64,000 bases of DNA from DATFVA01 sp963832715 (GTDB lineage Bacteria; Bacteroidota; Ignavibacteria; Ignavibacteriales; Ignavibacteriaceae). This document shows positions 1 through 8,778 of this stretch, piece after piece. Positions within the stretch are counted from its first letter, which is position 1; each line of letters starts with the position of its first letter. The position numbers were made by a program, and so were the translations under genes. The stretch covers positions 62,001 to 126,000 of the forward strand of contig CAWHVB010000010.1 in assembly GCA_963832715.1 (NCBI GenBank). The letters are read 5' to 3'. Below the pieces are notes generated by a model. That model worked only from the letters and a program-made list of their open reading frames with translations, ran no database searches and had not been told where the DNA came from.

Positions 1-1054
1 TTCCTGCATCCTGGAAATGCGGATCAAGCTGTGAAGCCTGGCTGAAGAAACCTTCTGCCTCCCGGTAATTTCCGGCATCTTCCTGCAGCAGTCCTTTCGA
101 ATATGCCAGGAATGCATCAAGGTTCTGCGTAGGAATGTATGCTATCTTTTCTTTTTCCTCCTGCGTCAGCTGAAACCCGTTCTCCTGAAGGAAAGCAAAT
201 ACGACCTGCTTCTGTAGAAGGAACAGATCGTTTATGGAACCGGATTTTTTTACCCAGGATTTTCTGGCGCTGGTTTCGACTGCCCACGATCCGAGGTCAA
301 CTTTAAAATCACCGTTATCAGTTACATCGTAATCGCCAGAAACTATAGTCCCTGCCTGCAGGATCTTTCCCATCCGGGGAGCGGTAGTTTGATCAACGGC
401 AGAGGACTGCGAAAGTTTCAGTTCATCAAGCACTGCCTGTATTCTCACTCTCTCAAGTACCCGGATGTCTTTCAGCTTGGCCAGGTCGATGCTTACCATT
501 TCGCTGAAACCTCTGCTGAGAGGGGCATATTCTGAATTGACTCCGGTATAAATTAATGGGAATACGGCAATTGTGGAATCTGATACAGACTGGAGTGTAA
601 GGTCTTTTTCATCATTAATAATCGCTTTAACATCGGAATAATCTTCCTGCCGTTTAATCCAGAGGTATCTCCCTTCCAGCATTTCCCTGAAAGGCGAATC
701 ATCCGGCACCTCCTTATACTTTGCATAATAAGTGGAGGCTTTCTTAGTTTCGTTATAGAATTCAAGATTTAGACCTTTATAAAATATCAGCTCAGGATCA
801 TCGGGTTTGATATCCATAGCCTCCCCAAGGTAATACCGTGCTTTGTCATTATCGTGCGTCTGCATATAGTAAATGCTCAGGTTTTTTAATGCATCAAAAT
901 CCTTCGGATCGGCAAGCGTTCTGTCTATCCAGCCCTGCACCTGGCTCCTGTACAATTCAGGATTATCCATAAGCGACCCGGAAGAACATGAACTGAAGAG
1001 AATGCCCGGCAGAAACAAAGCAGCGGCAAGCGAAATTAGTTTAATGATTTTCAA
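1..1054 (-). CDS. TPR/CsgG-family envelope lipoprotein, 3' end cut by window edge
   Basis: The protein opens at a TTG preceded by AAAGGTGAT, and no in-frame ATG fits better. It has a signal peptide ending in a lipobox (LFSSC, Cys23), so it is probably an outer- or inner-membrane lipoprotein. Residues about 35-110 look like TPR helices. A central part contains VLERVRIQAVLDEL, the signature style of the CsgG/FlgO family of envelope proteins, and further TPR-like helices follow. The gene runs off the left edge; 351 codons are visible. It lies 26 bp downstream of a gene of the same architecture, so the two are a related pair at the end of the T6SS gene train. Whether they work with the secretion system is inferred only from position. 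Confidence 0.72.
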   Translation of the reverse strand, partial: MKIIKLISLAAALFLPGILFSSCSSGSLMDNPELYRSQVQGWIDRTLADPKDFDALKNLSIYYMQTHDNDKARYYLGEAMDIKPDDPELIFYKGLNLEFYNETKKASTYYAKYKEVPDDSPFREMLEGRYLWIKRQEDYSDVKAIINDEKDLTLQSVSDSTIAVFPLIYTGVNSEYAPLSRGFSEMVSIDLAKLKDIRVLERVRIQAVLDELKLSQSSAVDQTTAPRMGKILQAGTIVSGDYDVTDNGDFKVDLGSWAVETSARKSWVKKSGSINDLFLLQKQVVFAFLQENGFQLTQEEKEKIAYIPTQNLDAFLAYSKGLLQEDAGNYREAEGFFSQASQLDPHFQDAG

Positions 1055-1080
1055 AATTCATCACCTTTCTTGCTTAAAAA

Positions 1081-2103
1081 TTAAAGTAGCGGTGCGATGC
1101 TTTGAGCTTTTAGTTTTGCCTTTTCATAGTTGGGATCTAATTTCAATGCTTCTTCGAATTTTTCGTATGCATTTTTATAATCTTCTTTTTCGAGATAGCT
1201 TAACCCAACAGAGTAAGCCATAATTGCATCGAGCGACGGAGCATCGGAGACGGCCTCGGAAGTATCGCCTTTCAAAGTCACATTAATTTTATCGGCAATC
1301 TTTTTTCCCAGCTGATCCACAAGATCAAAGAATTCATCAAGGTCGCCCTTTACTTCATCAGTCAGCAGTATTTCACTCGTTTCAACTTTAACCAGCCTTG
1401 CACCCAGCCATATCTGGTCGCCCATAATAATGAAGCTGCCCAGCATTACTGTCTGCACGCCGAGCTGCTTTCCGAGTCGTACCGCACCTTCCATATCATT
1501 CTCATTCTGAAGTTTTATTTCATCCAGGATCCATTTGATCCTTTCCCTTTCAATAACTTTCAGGTTGGTGGAGTTGTTAAGTCTGTTTATCATAAGATCT
1601 GCGAATCCCTGCTCCATCGGGTCATATTGTGCTTTGTGATCAACAGACCTGTTCTTAAAATCTATGATTGCCATAGTTTTCATTCCCGGGTCGGGTCTTT
1701 CAACAGCATAGGAACCGGCAAACTCTTTCCGCGATTCGTAATAAAGCTTCATAAAAACCGGGGGTTCATAATCAGGATTAAAAACCACCATCGGCGGTTC
1801 AAGTTTTAGAAGCTGAGCTATTGCTTCTTTTGCTTTATCATACAATCCTTTTGCGGAATAAGCCCTTCCAAGGAACCGGAGAGCCTCTTTTCTTACTTCA
1901 ATATCGGCTGAATTATCCGCCGCGAGACTGTTCAATATTTCTATCGCATTGTCAAACTGTGCGGATTTATAATACTGCTCGGCCTGATCAAGTTTTTCTT
2001 TTGAATCAGTCTGTGCGGATGCACCTGATGCAATAAAAAGAAACAGAAATGCAAAAAAGATCATAGGTACGAGCCTGCGCGTATGTAATTTATTATAACA
2101 CAT
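1081..2103 (-). CDS. TPR/CsgG-family periplasmic or outer-membrane protein
   Basis: The 340-residue protein has a signal peptide (about 1-30, ending ASGASA). An N-terminal TPR stretch follows (about 33-125), then a CsgG/FlgO-like domain (about 143-270) with VIERERIKWILDEI, and a final TPR (about 300-335). CsgG relatives form or associate with outer-membrane channels, but this subfamily is uncharacterised and no pore function can be claimed. It lies about 55 bp downstream of the kinase gene and just upstream of a paralogous lipoprotein on the same strand, so the pair probably belongs to the same transcription unit. An internal Met at residue 14 (MIFFAFLFLF) would also give a valid signal peptide. 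Confidence 0.75.
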   Translation of the reverse strand: MCYNKLHTRRLVPMIFFAFLFLFIASGASAQTDSKEKLDQAEQYYKSAQFDNAIEILNSLAADNSADIEVRKEALRFLGRAYSAKGLYDKAKEAIAQLLKLEPPMVVFNPDYEPPVFMKLYYESRKEFAGSYAVERPDPGMKTMAIIDFKNRSVDHKAQYDPMEQGFADLMINRLNNSTNLKVIERERIKWILDEIKLQNENDMEGAVRLGKQLGVQTVMLGSFIIMGDQIWLGARLVKVETSEILLTDEVKGDLDEFFDLVDQLGKKIADKINVTLKGDTSEAVSDAPSLDAIMAYSVGLSYLEKEDYKNAYEKFEEALKLDPNYEKAKLKAQSIAPLL

Positions 2104-2157
2104 ACTGTTATCCTCCTGTATACTTATTGTTTAAAATCAGAAATGTTTTTTCTTATT

Positions 2158-3882
2158 CTATTTGAAATGGAATACCAGCGAGTGTGTTTTTGGTTCAAGA
2201 GAAGGAGTGACGGTCAGCTGAACATCATCTTCTACAGTGCGGTATCCTGTTTTCTTAACTGTTATTTTATATGTTCCGGGACCCAGGTTAAGGTCGCCGG
2301 GTGTGGTTTTGTCTGTGCTTTTTCCGTTTAAATAAATCACGCCCCATATAGGATCGCCGGAATTGCTGAGCGACTGTATGTTTACCTGCTGCTGGAAATA
2401 ACAGGTGACTTCCTTGCTCTGGTTGTCGTTGACATTTACGGAAACTATTTTCGTACCGAATTCAGGATGAGTAAATTTTATTGTATGCTTTCCTGATGCA
2501 ACGGAATTCCTGATCTTCTCATCAGAATCCGACAGCACCCTGCTGCCGTCAATATAAATACTTGCCGCAGGCACTGACCTGAGCGTTAAAGTTGCTTTCG
2601 CCTGAGGAGTTTTTGCCGCCTGTAATTTTATATTTAATTCATTCTTCCCGGTATTAATCAGGTAACCGTCATCCTGCCAGTCATCATAACCCGCAAGTTT
2701 CAGCATAATAGAATAACGTGCAATAGTAAGCGAATCGAGTGAGTATGGTGTGGTGCCTTCCTTTTTTCCGTTTATGAACACGGAAGCTCCTGAAGGATCT
2801 GAATTGACTAAAAGGCTGGCCGGGATCACTTTTTTCTGATTATCAATTAATACAGAACTCTTACCGTCTTTAATTTTTTCTTCTTTGTTCCCGGTGAAAA
2901 AATAAACTGAAATTATGATTACCGCTATTACAAGAACAGCTGCACCAATATATATTTTTTTCCCCGCGGCCGGTGCAGACCGTTTAGCATCACCGGAAGG
3001 CTCCTCATACCTCGACATAATTCTCGTCTTCTCTTCCTCATCGGCTGCTGCGAGCTTAATACCTGTCAGTGCGGCAAACATTTCACCTGTTCCCTGGTAT
3101 CTTTTTTCCGGCTCTTTATCGATCGCCTTCATTATCACTTTAACAAGTTCCTTCGGGATCAGGGGATTGTATTTAGTGGGCGGCGGGACCTTTCCCTCGA
3201 CGATCTGTTTCTGAATAACAAATTCTGATTCTCCTCTTTCGAAAGGTGTTCTGCCTGCAACCATTTCGTACAGTGTCATTCCGATCGAATATATATCGCT
3301 TCTCTTGTCGACATTCTTTAATCCTTTAACCTGCTCGGGCGACATATAATACAATGTTCCGGCAGCTGCATGGGTTACCGTATTCTGTGTTCCTCCCTCC
3401 TGGATCACTTTGGCTAGTCCAAAATCCATTACCTTAACGGTGCCGTCTTCATGCAGAAGGACATTGTTCGGCTTGATGTCGCGGTGTATAACCCCCACCT
3501 TGTGAGCATGCCTGATTGCATTTATGATCTGTGAACCGATGGCGATCGTCTCTGCGGCGTTGAATCTTCCTTTTTCCTTTAACCATTCTGCTACCGTCTT
3601 TGCACTGACGTATTCCATCACCATAAAGAGACCGTATTCGGTTTCCCTTAATGCATACACGCCGACGATATTCTGATTTTCAAGCCGCGCAAGAGCACGC
3701 GCTTCCGTTTTAAATCTCTGCAGGAAGTTGTCGTCCCTCGCAAGGAAAGGATCAATCATCTTTAAAGCAACTAATTTTTCAAGGTTCAAATCCATTGCTT
3801 TGAATACAACCCCCATTCCTCCGCGGCCGATCACTTCGAGGATCTTATAATTATCTACTTCTTTGCCTATTAACTGATCCAT
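2158..3882 (-). CDS. PpkA-like membrane Ser/Thr protein kinase with PEGA domains
   Basis: A Hanks-type kinase domain covers about residues 12-275, with glycine loop GRGGMGVVFKA, catalytic Lys41, HRDIKPNN near 134 and DFGLAK near 153, so it should be active. A single transmembrane helix lies at about 308-330. The outside part carries at least two or three PEGA-type beta domains (patterns such as DPSGASVFINGKKEGTTP), which are common in envelope-exposed parts of bacterial kinases and may bind cell-wall material. The stop of the phosphatase gene lies 6 bp upstream, so the two are co-expressed as an opposing pair. In proteobacterial T6SS, PpkA phosphorylates the FHA protein to trigger assembly; the same role here is inferred from context. 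Confidence 0.9.
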   Translation of the reverse strand: MDQLIGKEVDNYKILEVIGRGGMGVVFKAMDLNLEKLVALKMIDPFLARDDNFLQRFKTEARALARLENQNIVGVYALRETEYGLFMVMEYVSAKTVAEWLKEKGRFNAAETIAIGSQIINAIRHAHKVGVIHRDIKPNNVLLHEDGTVKVMDFGLAKVIQEGGTQNTVTHAAAGTLYYMSPEQVKGLKNVDKRSDIYSIGMTLYEMVAGRTPFERGESEFVIQKQIVEGKVPPPTKYNPLIPKELVKVIMKAIDKEPEKRYQGTGEMFAALTGIKLAAADEEEKTRIMSRYEEPSGDAKRSAPAAGKKIYIGAAVLVIAVIIISVYFFTGNKEEKIKDGKSSVLIDNQKKVIPASLLVNSDPSGASVFINGKKEGTTPYSLDSLTIARYSIMLKLAGYDDWQDDGYLINTGKNELNIKLQAAKTPQAKATLTLRSVPAASIYIDGSRVLSDSDEKIRNSVASGKHTIKFTHPEFGTKIVSVNVNDNQSKEVTCYFQQQVNIQSLSNSGDPIWGVIYLNGKSTDKTTPGDLNLGPGTYKITVKKTGYRTVEDDVQLTVTPSLEPKTHSLVFHFK

Positions 3883-3888
3883 CAGGGA

Positions 3889-5754
3889 TTAATCCAGTTT
3901 TGTTTTTCCACTGAGTGAAATATTCTGAAATTTGACTGAAGACCTTTTATCAACATAAATACCTGCCTTGCCGAAAATCCCCCAAACACTTTTATAAGAA
4001 CTTATAAGCCCGCTCTGATCATATATGCTGATGAGATTATCGGAGTATATTATTTTCATTTTCCTTTTAGAAGATTCGATGTCCTTTGGACGGATAACAA
4101 GGAGTTTTTCAATATCATTTCCTTTGATCCTCTGCAGCGTATAATTGCCGCCGTCTCTGTATTTGAAAATGTAATAATCGATGGGGGAGACGTAGCCTAT
4201 AATCAAGCCAAGTACAGCATCCTTCTGGTCTATTTCGGTATTCACAGTCAGCGTTACATCAAAAAGATCCTGATCATAGATTACGAATTTTTCACTTAAA
4301 GTATTGGTAAAACTGAGCACATCACTATTGATAGTGAATTCATTTTTATTTATCCCGGGAAATTTCCATCCCGGTGATTTGAAGTTTGAAGCACCTATTC
4401 CGGAGTTTGTTTCTGTTCCTGCCTGGGAGGGTGGTTGTGCTGCCGATGAATCAATTCCGGGCTCTTTACTTGTGAGCTGACTTGTACACAGCCTGATAAG
4501 TCCCCGGATCTTTTCATTTCCCGGTTTAACTCCTTCCGCCTTTTTATAATACTTTAGAGCATCTTCAAAATTTTTGTCATTCATAAGTTTATCGCCGATG
4601 CCTGCGTAAGCCTCAGCGATGTCATTAACGCCATCCAAGGCAGCCTGATGCATAGGCTCGTTGTTTAATATAGTCTTGTAAATGGAATAAGCCTGATCAT
4701 ACTCTCTTTGCTTAAACAACTTATCGGCTTTATTAAGCATTTTTGTTTCTGAATCATCAAGATTGACGGTGGGTTTTAGTTTGTTTTCATTTTCATCAGG
4801 GGGCTTTTGAACATTGCGGGTTACTGTTTCCGACGATGAAGAATCAAAAATTGCATCCTTATACTCTATAAACAGCAATATCAGGATAATAAAAAAAACA
4901 ATGAAAACTCCGAGCCAGCCTTTACCTTTTTTCCGGGGAGGTTTCACTTTTTTCTTTTTAGAAGGTTTTACCGGGGCGGGTTTTACTACCTGCTCAGGAT
5001 CAATTTTCACTATAAGAACAGTGACATTGTCTTTCCCGCCTCGTTCATTTGCAAGATCAACCAGTCTGTCACAGGCATCTCCGGGAGTATTAGCGGATAC
5101 AATATTCAGTATTTCTCCCTTGCTTACTTTTGCCAGTCCGTCAGAGCAAAGGATATAACTTTGTCCCGACTTCAGTGTGATATCTTCTATTATGTCAATC
5201 TTAACATTCTCGTCAACTCCAAGCGCCCTGGCAAGCACAGATTTGGAAGGGTAATTCTTAGCTTCCTCAGGAGTAAGGATACCTTCTCTCAGCATTTCCT
5301 GTACTTTGGTATGATCATTCGTAAGTTGTTCTATAGACCTGTTTTCAATCCTGTATATTCTTGAATCCCCTACATGACCTATAATCCCTTTCTCCCCGAC
5401 AAGGACCAGCGCAGAGCAGGTGGTACCCATTCTTCCGAATTCAGATTTATCACCCGATTCATTATAGATTGTGTCGTTTGCTTTGTCGATTGCACCTCTC
5501 AGTGCAACCGATTCATCATAAGGAGACGAAAAATATTCCTCTTTAACGACTCTCACAGCTATCGTACTTGCTTCTTTGCCGCCCTTATGACCTCCCATTC
5601 CATCTGCAACGATGAACAATTGTCCCTTAGGAGAATAAAGGTTTGTATTATCTTCAGGAAATTTTCCGAAGTTGTCCTGGTTTTCAGTCCTGACAAGTCC
5701 TATATCGGACTTAGCCGCAAATATTATATTTAATTTTTTAACTGGTGAAGGCAT
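3889..5754 (-). CDS. PppA-like PP2C phosphatase fused to TM, TPR and LamG-like domain
   Basis: Residues about 10-255 are a PP2C phosphatase: TENQDNFG, VADGMGGHKGG, GHVGDSRIYR, CSDGL and GGKDNVTVL supply the metal-binding aspartates. A basic linker and one TM helix (about 280-300) follow, then TPR repeats (about 340-430) and a C-terminal beta-sandwich-like region (about 480-615) resembling LamG/DUF1080-type domains. T6SS PppA proteins are normally only the phosphatase domain (about 240 residues), so the TM-TPR-sandwich tail is unusual and could be a periplasmic sensor. It sits between the FHA-transglycosylase and kinase genes and probably reverses the kinase's phosphorylation. Confidence 0.88.
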   Translation of the reverse strand: MPSPVKKLNIIFAAKSDIGLVRTENQDNFGKFPEDNTNLYSPKGQLFIVADGMGGHKGGKEASTIAVRVVKEEYFSSPYDESVALRGAIDKANDTIYNESGDKSEFGRMGTTCSALVLVGEKGIIGHVGDSRIYRIENRSIEQLTNDHTKVQEMLREGILTPEEAKNYPSKSVLARALGVDENVKIDIIEDITLKSGQSYILCSDGLAKVSKGEILNIVSANTPGDACDRLVDLANERGGKDNVTVLIVKIDPEQVVKPAPVKPSKKKKVKPPRKKGKGWLGVFIVFFIILILLFIEYKDAIFDSSSSETVTRNVQKPPDENENKLKPTVNLDDSETKMLNKADKLFKQREYDQAYSIYKTILNNEPMHQAALDGVNDIAEAYAGIGDKLMNDKNFEDALKYYKKAEGVKPGNEKIRGLIRLCTSQLTSKEPGIDSSAAQPPSQAGTETNSGIGASNFKSPGWKFPGINKNEFTINSDVLSFTNTLSEKFVIYDQDLFDVTLTVNTEIDQKDAVLGLIIGYVSPIDYYIFKYRDGGNYTLQRIKGNDIEKLLVIRPKDIESSKRKMKIIYSDNLISIYDQSGLISSYKSVWGIFGKAGIYVDKRSSVKFQNISLSGKTKLD

Positions 5755-5781
5755 ATTCTTTCTTAATAATGTAATGCATAA

Positions 5782-7269
5782 TTAATTTTTCAATGTCTGC
5801 AGAGCATCCTTTAAGGGGTCGCTGAAATCAAATCCGAATAATGAAGGATTCTCTCCTATTACTGCAGCAGAGAAAATATAAAAAACATAGTTATAAGTTT
5901 CATCGGGAATTTTATCCCTGTATTTTGAAAGCAGGTTCCAGAAGTTCCTGTCCTTCGGGTTGGCAGGCATTTTCCTGATCAGGTCAATAATATTGTACTC
6001 TCCCCAGTTATAGGATGCCATTACGAGCAGTCCTGAAGCCTGGGCGTCGGTATTATAAATATCTTTTATATAGCGGGAGGCAGCACTGGTGGCTTTAGGA
6101 AAATTATACCTGTCGTCTCCCGGGTCATACACTTTTTCATTGGAGAGAGGTCCGATAGTTAGTCCGTATTTCTGTGCAGTAGCGGGTATAAACTGCCAGA
6201 TCCCTTTGGCATATCCGTAACGGGTCTGGGGTCCTACTATCTGATCGCGGAAATCGCTTTCCTGTAAAGCGAGATAAAAAAACTGCGGGGGCAGGTCCTG
6301 CCGAACGAGGTAATTCACCACCACCTGTGCATAGCCGTTCTGATTTGCACGGTCGAGTGCTTTCCGCAGCCTGTCGCTCGATTTCCACTTGCTGATATAA
6401 CTCTTCACTTCATTTATGAAATCTCTCGGCATTGTTAACTCGCACTCGCCGAAGATACGCGCTGTTTTAATAATGAGTTTTTCATCAGGCGCAAGGTTGT
6501 AAGTGCCAAGCTCATCTACCAGGTTATCGTAGTTCTTCTGCAGTTCGTGCCGGCGTTGATCAAATTTCTCAAGGGCTTTAATTATTTTCGGATCGCCAGA
6601 TGACTGCAGTTCCTGTTTCAGCGATTCTATCTCAAGCTCAAGCGATTTCATATCGTAAAAGATATTTTCCGCCAGTACTTTCTGTTTGTTCTCTTTTATA
6701 TTCTGGTAGATTGAATATGCGGCCGCGATTAATGCAAGCAATCCTACAACAGCTATGATCTTTACATATTTCGAAGTGTGCTTTTTCTTAACCACTTTGA
6801 ACGCTTCACGCATAAGACGTGTATGCTCCCCAACCTGATCGTCGCTCTTTGATTCATCGAAATAATGCTGAATGTAGCTTGTAACGGAGGGGTCTTTTAA
6901 CGATTCGGTCTTTATTTCGGGTGCAGCTTCTTTTTCTTCGAATGAAAACAAAAGCACGGGACCATTATTCCCAAGCTCAAGTGTGGTGGTAGTTTTTAGT
7001 TCTATATTATCGATCTTCTTCCCGTTAAGGAACGTACCGTTGCTGCTTTGTTTATCCGAAATCCACCATTTTTTCCCGTCAAATATAACTTCTATGTGAA
7101 CCCTGCTGACAACACCTTCATCGATAGTGATTGAACATTCTTCCGATCTTCCGATGGTGAAAGTTTTATCGAAATAAAATTCCTTCTGTGCAGTATTGCC
7201 TTTTTCTACCTTAACCTTAACAATATTGTTTGAGAGGGGAGATGATTCACTTAGTTGTGTACTGTTCAT
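5782..7269 (-). CDS. FHA-transmembrane-lytic transglycosylase fusion
   Basis: Residues about 15-110 form an FHA phosphothreonine-binding domain (TIGRSEECSITI, VSRVHIEV, SSNGTFLNGKK). One TM helix lies at about 168-188, then a charged coiled coil (about 190-235). The C-terminal part (about 315-480) is an SLT-type lytic transglycosylase: LALQESDF carries the catalytic Glu near 336, followed by GIWQFIPATA and MASYNWGE. The topology places the FHA in the cytoplasm and the enzyme in the periplasm. T6SS machines are known to need a wall-cutting enzyme (for example MltE or TagX elsewhere). Here the enzyme is joined to a phospho-sensing domain and encoded beside kinase and phosphatase, so regulated wall opening for the machine is the likely role (inference). 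Confidence 0.88.
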   Translation of the reverse strand: MNSTQLSESSPLSNNIVKVKVEKGNTAQKEFYFDKTFTIGRSEECSITIDEGVVSRVHIEVIFDGKKWWISDKQSSNGTFLNGKKIDNIELKTTTTLELGNNGPVLLFSFEEKEAAPEIKTESLKDPSVTSYIQHYFDESKSDDQVGEHTRLMREAFKVVKKKHTSKYVKIIAVVGLLALIAAAYSIYQNIKENKQKVLAENIFYDMKSLELEIESLKQELQSSGDPKIIKALEKFDQRRHELQKNYDNLVDELGTYNLAPDEKLIIKTARIFGECELTMPRDFINEVKSYISKWKSSDRLRKALDRANQNGYAQVVVNYLVRQDLPPQFFYLALQESDFRDQIVGPQTRYGYAKGIWQFIPATAQKYGLTIGPLSNEKVYDPGDDRYNFPKATSAASRYIKDIYNTDAQASGLLVMASYNWGEYNIIDLIRKMPANPKDRNFWNLLSKYRDKIPDETYNYVFYIFSAAVIGENPSLFGFDFSDPLKDALQTLKN

Positions 7270-7284
7270 AATGCTAAAATAAGC

Positions 7285-7881
7285 CTATTTTGAATCATTG
7301 TCAGGATTAAAACTGAGCATCATCCTGACGATAGCAGGTCCTATGGTTTGTCTTGTCTTTTTTGTAAATGAAGCCGTCAGTTTATACGCTTTTTTTTCGT
7401 GAAAGGTATAAACCTGGTGCTGGTAAATTCTGTAGTCATCAAGAGGGTACCAGCTGAAAATTGCCTCGTATGCTTCGGCTCCGTTTGTGAGTTCGGTTTC
7501 ACCCTTTTTAAGGAGAGTGCATCCCTTGAGTTCTTCTTCAAGAGTTTTAATATGCCATTCGGCATAATCCTGAAGATTATCAATCGTGTTCTCGTTATCG
7601 ACAGTAATTATCACGTTATGCTGAATACCGTCGGTTACCGGTCCGTTAATGGTATAAATTGTTTTATCTTCCCATTCCTCAAGCTGGTTAACTGTAAACC
7701 CGTTTCCCTGGAACACAACAGTTTTATCCTGGGGTGCAGCCGGTTTTGCTTCCTGCTTTGCGGGCGTCTTCTGCTGTGGAGCTTTTGTCTTCTCCATATC
7801 AGGACTTTCAGGAGTCTTTTCCTCCTTTTTCTCCTCAGGAGGCTGATTCTGAAATTGCCGGTAATAGTCTGGTATTTTCAT
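7285..7881 (-). CDS. DcrB/DUF1795-like protein, candidate Eag-type T6SS chaperone
   Basis: The first 60 residues are proline/lysine/glutamate-rich and disordered. The rest (about 68-195) has the DcrB/DUF1795 pattern: FTVNQLEEWEDKTIYTI near the start, a central two-strand/helix stretch and a closing helix (IGPAIVRMMLSF). No signal peptide or TM helix is seen, so it is cytoplasmic. T6SS Eag chaperones belong to this fold family and hold effector N-termini for loading on VgrG/PAAR. The position between cargo genes and the signalling block fits such a role, but no cargo here shows the usual paired TM segments, so the assignment is tentative. Confidence 0.6.
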   Translation of the reverse strand: MKIPDYYRQFQNQPPEEKKEEKTPESPDMEKTKAPQQKTPAKQEAKPAAPQDKTVVFQGNGFTVNQLEEWEDKTIYTINGPVTDGIQHNVIITVDNENTIDNLQDYAEWHIKTLEEELKGCTLLKKGETELTNGAEAYEAIFSWYPLDDYRIYQHQVYTFHEKKAYKLTASFTKKTRQTIGPAIVRMMLSFNPDNDSK

Positions 7882-7899
7882 GATTGAAACAATTTAAAT

Positions 7900-8751
7900 T
7901 TATGGTCGGGGGGTGAGCTGTACAATTTCACCTTCAGTAAAACACTGATCGTTAATGTTCTGATCAAGCCTGTAAAAGTTAATGGGACAGAGCATATGCT
8001 TTCCCATTAATTCAAAATCTGCCGGGGAAGGATCTCTACCGGCTCCGTCCCTTGCCAGCACTTGTACATTTGAAACATCATGCATACTTCCTGTTAGTGC
8101 ACTTTCCCAGCGTGAATTGCGGGAGCGGTTGTCTGTCTCTGTTTTACAATGCGCTATTTCATGGAATGCCGTAGTTGCAAGGCTGTTTGCCAGAAGATCA
8201 TCCCAGTTGGAGGCTGCGTAGTTTTCTCTGGCATCGCTGAATACACATGCAGTTACCGGGTATGAGACCCCGGGGATACCGGGCAGGGAAAGACCGTTAT
8301 GCTCTCCTGCACTCCCAAGATATGATCGTTGCTCACTTACCCAGCTGGACGGAAATTCCTGGCAGCGTGCATTACGTAAAGCTTCCAGCATAGTATACTC
8401 CGGACGGCGATCAAACTGGTCCGACGGAGATGAATCCAATTCCCGGGTTGTAAAGTAAACGATAGGTTCGCCCATATTCACAGTTATGCCGCTAAAATCA
8501 GGGCTCACGGGATTACCCTGCAGCGCTGGTATTCTTAAAACGTTAATTGTCTGGTTCCTTGAATCGCGATGCGGGATGTGTGCTTTAGATTGATTCATAA
8601 GGTCAATCAGCTTTGTCCTGAACCCATCGAATATTCCCTGTACTACAGGAGAATCCGATCCTGGCGATTCCAGGACTACTCCGGTTGCCCCCGAGGAAGT
8701 CCTGATCCTTAAAGGTTTAATAACAAAATAATAAATGTTATAGACCGGCAA
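7900..8751 (-). CDS. HEIAH zinc-metallopeptidase-like protein, candidate T6SS cargo
   Basis: The 283-residue protein starts at TTG with GAGGAAA about 8 bases upstream. The central HEIAHCKTE (His197, Glu198, His201) is an HExxH zinc-site motif. The third ligand is not obvious; Glu206 or the later SMHD histidine are options. There is no signal peptide or TM segment. The TAA stop of the upstream caspase-like gene is only nine codons before this start and in the same frame, so the two could be tightly coupled genes or the halves of a once-fused protein. It belongs to no family I recognise beyond the motif. The role as a secreted effector is inferred from its place in the VgrG/PAAR cargo block. 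Confidence 0.6.
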   Translation of the reverse strand: MPVYNIYYFVIKPLRIRTSSGATGVVLESPGSDSPVVQGIFDGFRTKLIDLMNQSKAHIPHRDSRNQTINVLRIPALQGNPVSPDFSGITVNMGEPIVYFTTRELDSSPSDQFDRRPEYTMLEALRNARCQEFPSSWVSEQRSYLGSAGEHNGLSLPGIPGVSYPVTACVFSDARENYAASNWDDLLANSLATTAFHEIAHCKTETDNRSRNSRWESALTGSMHDVSNVQVLARDGAGRDPSPADFELMGKHMLCPINFYRLDQNINDQCFTEGEIVQLTPRP

Positions 8752-8778
8752 TTGCTGCTTTCCTCGGGATGTTAAATG

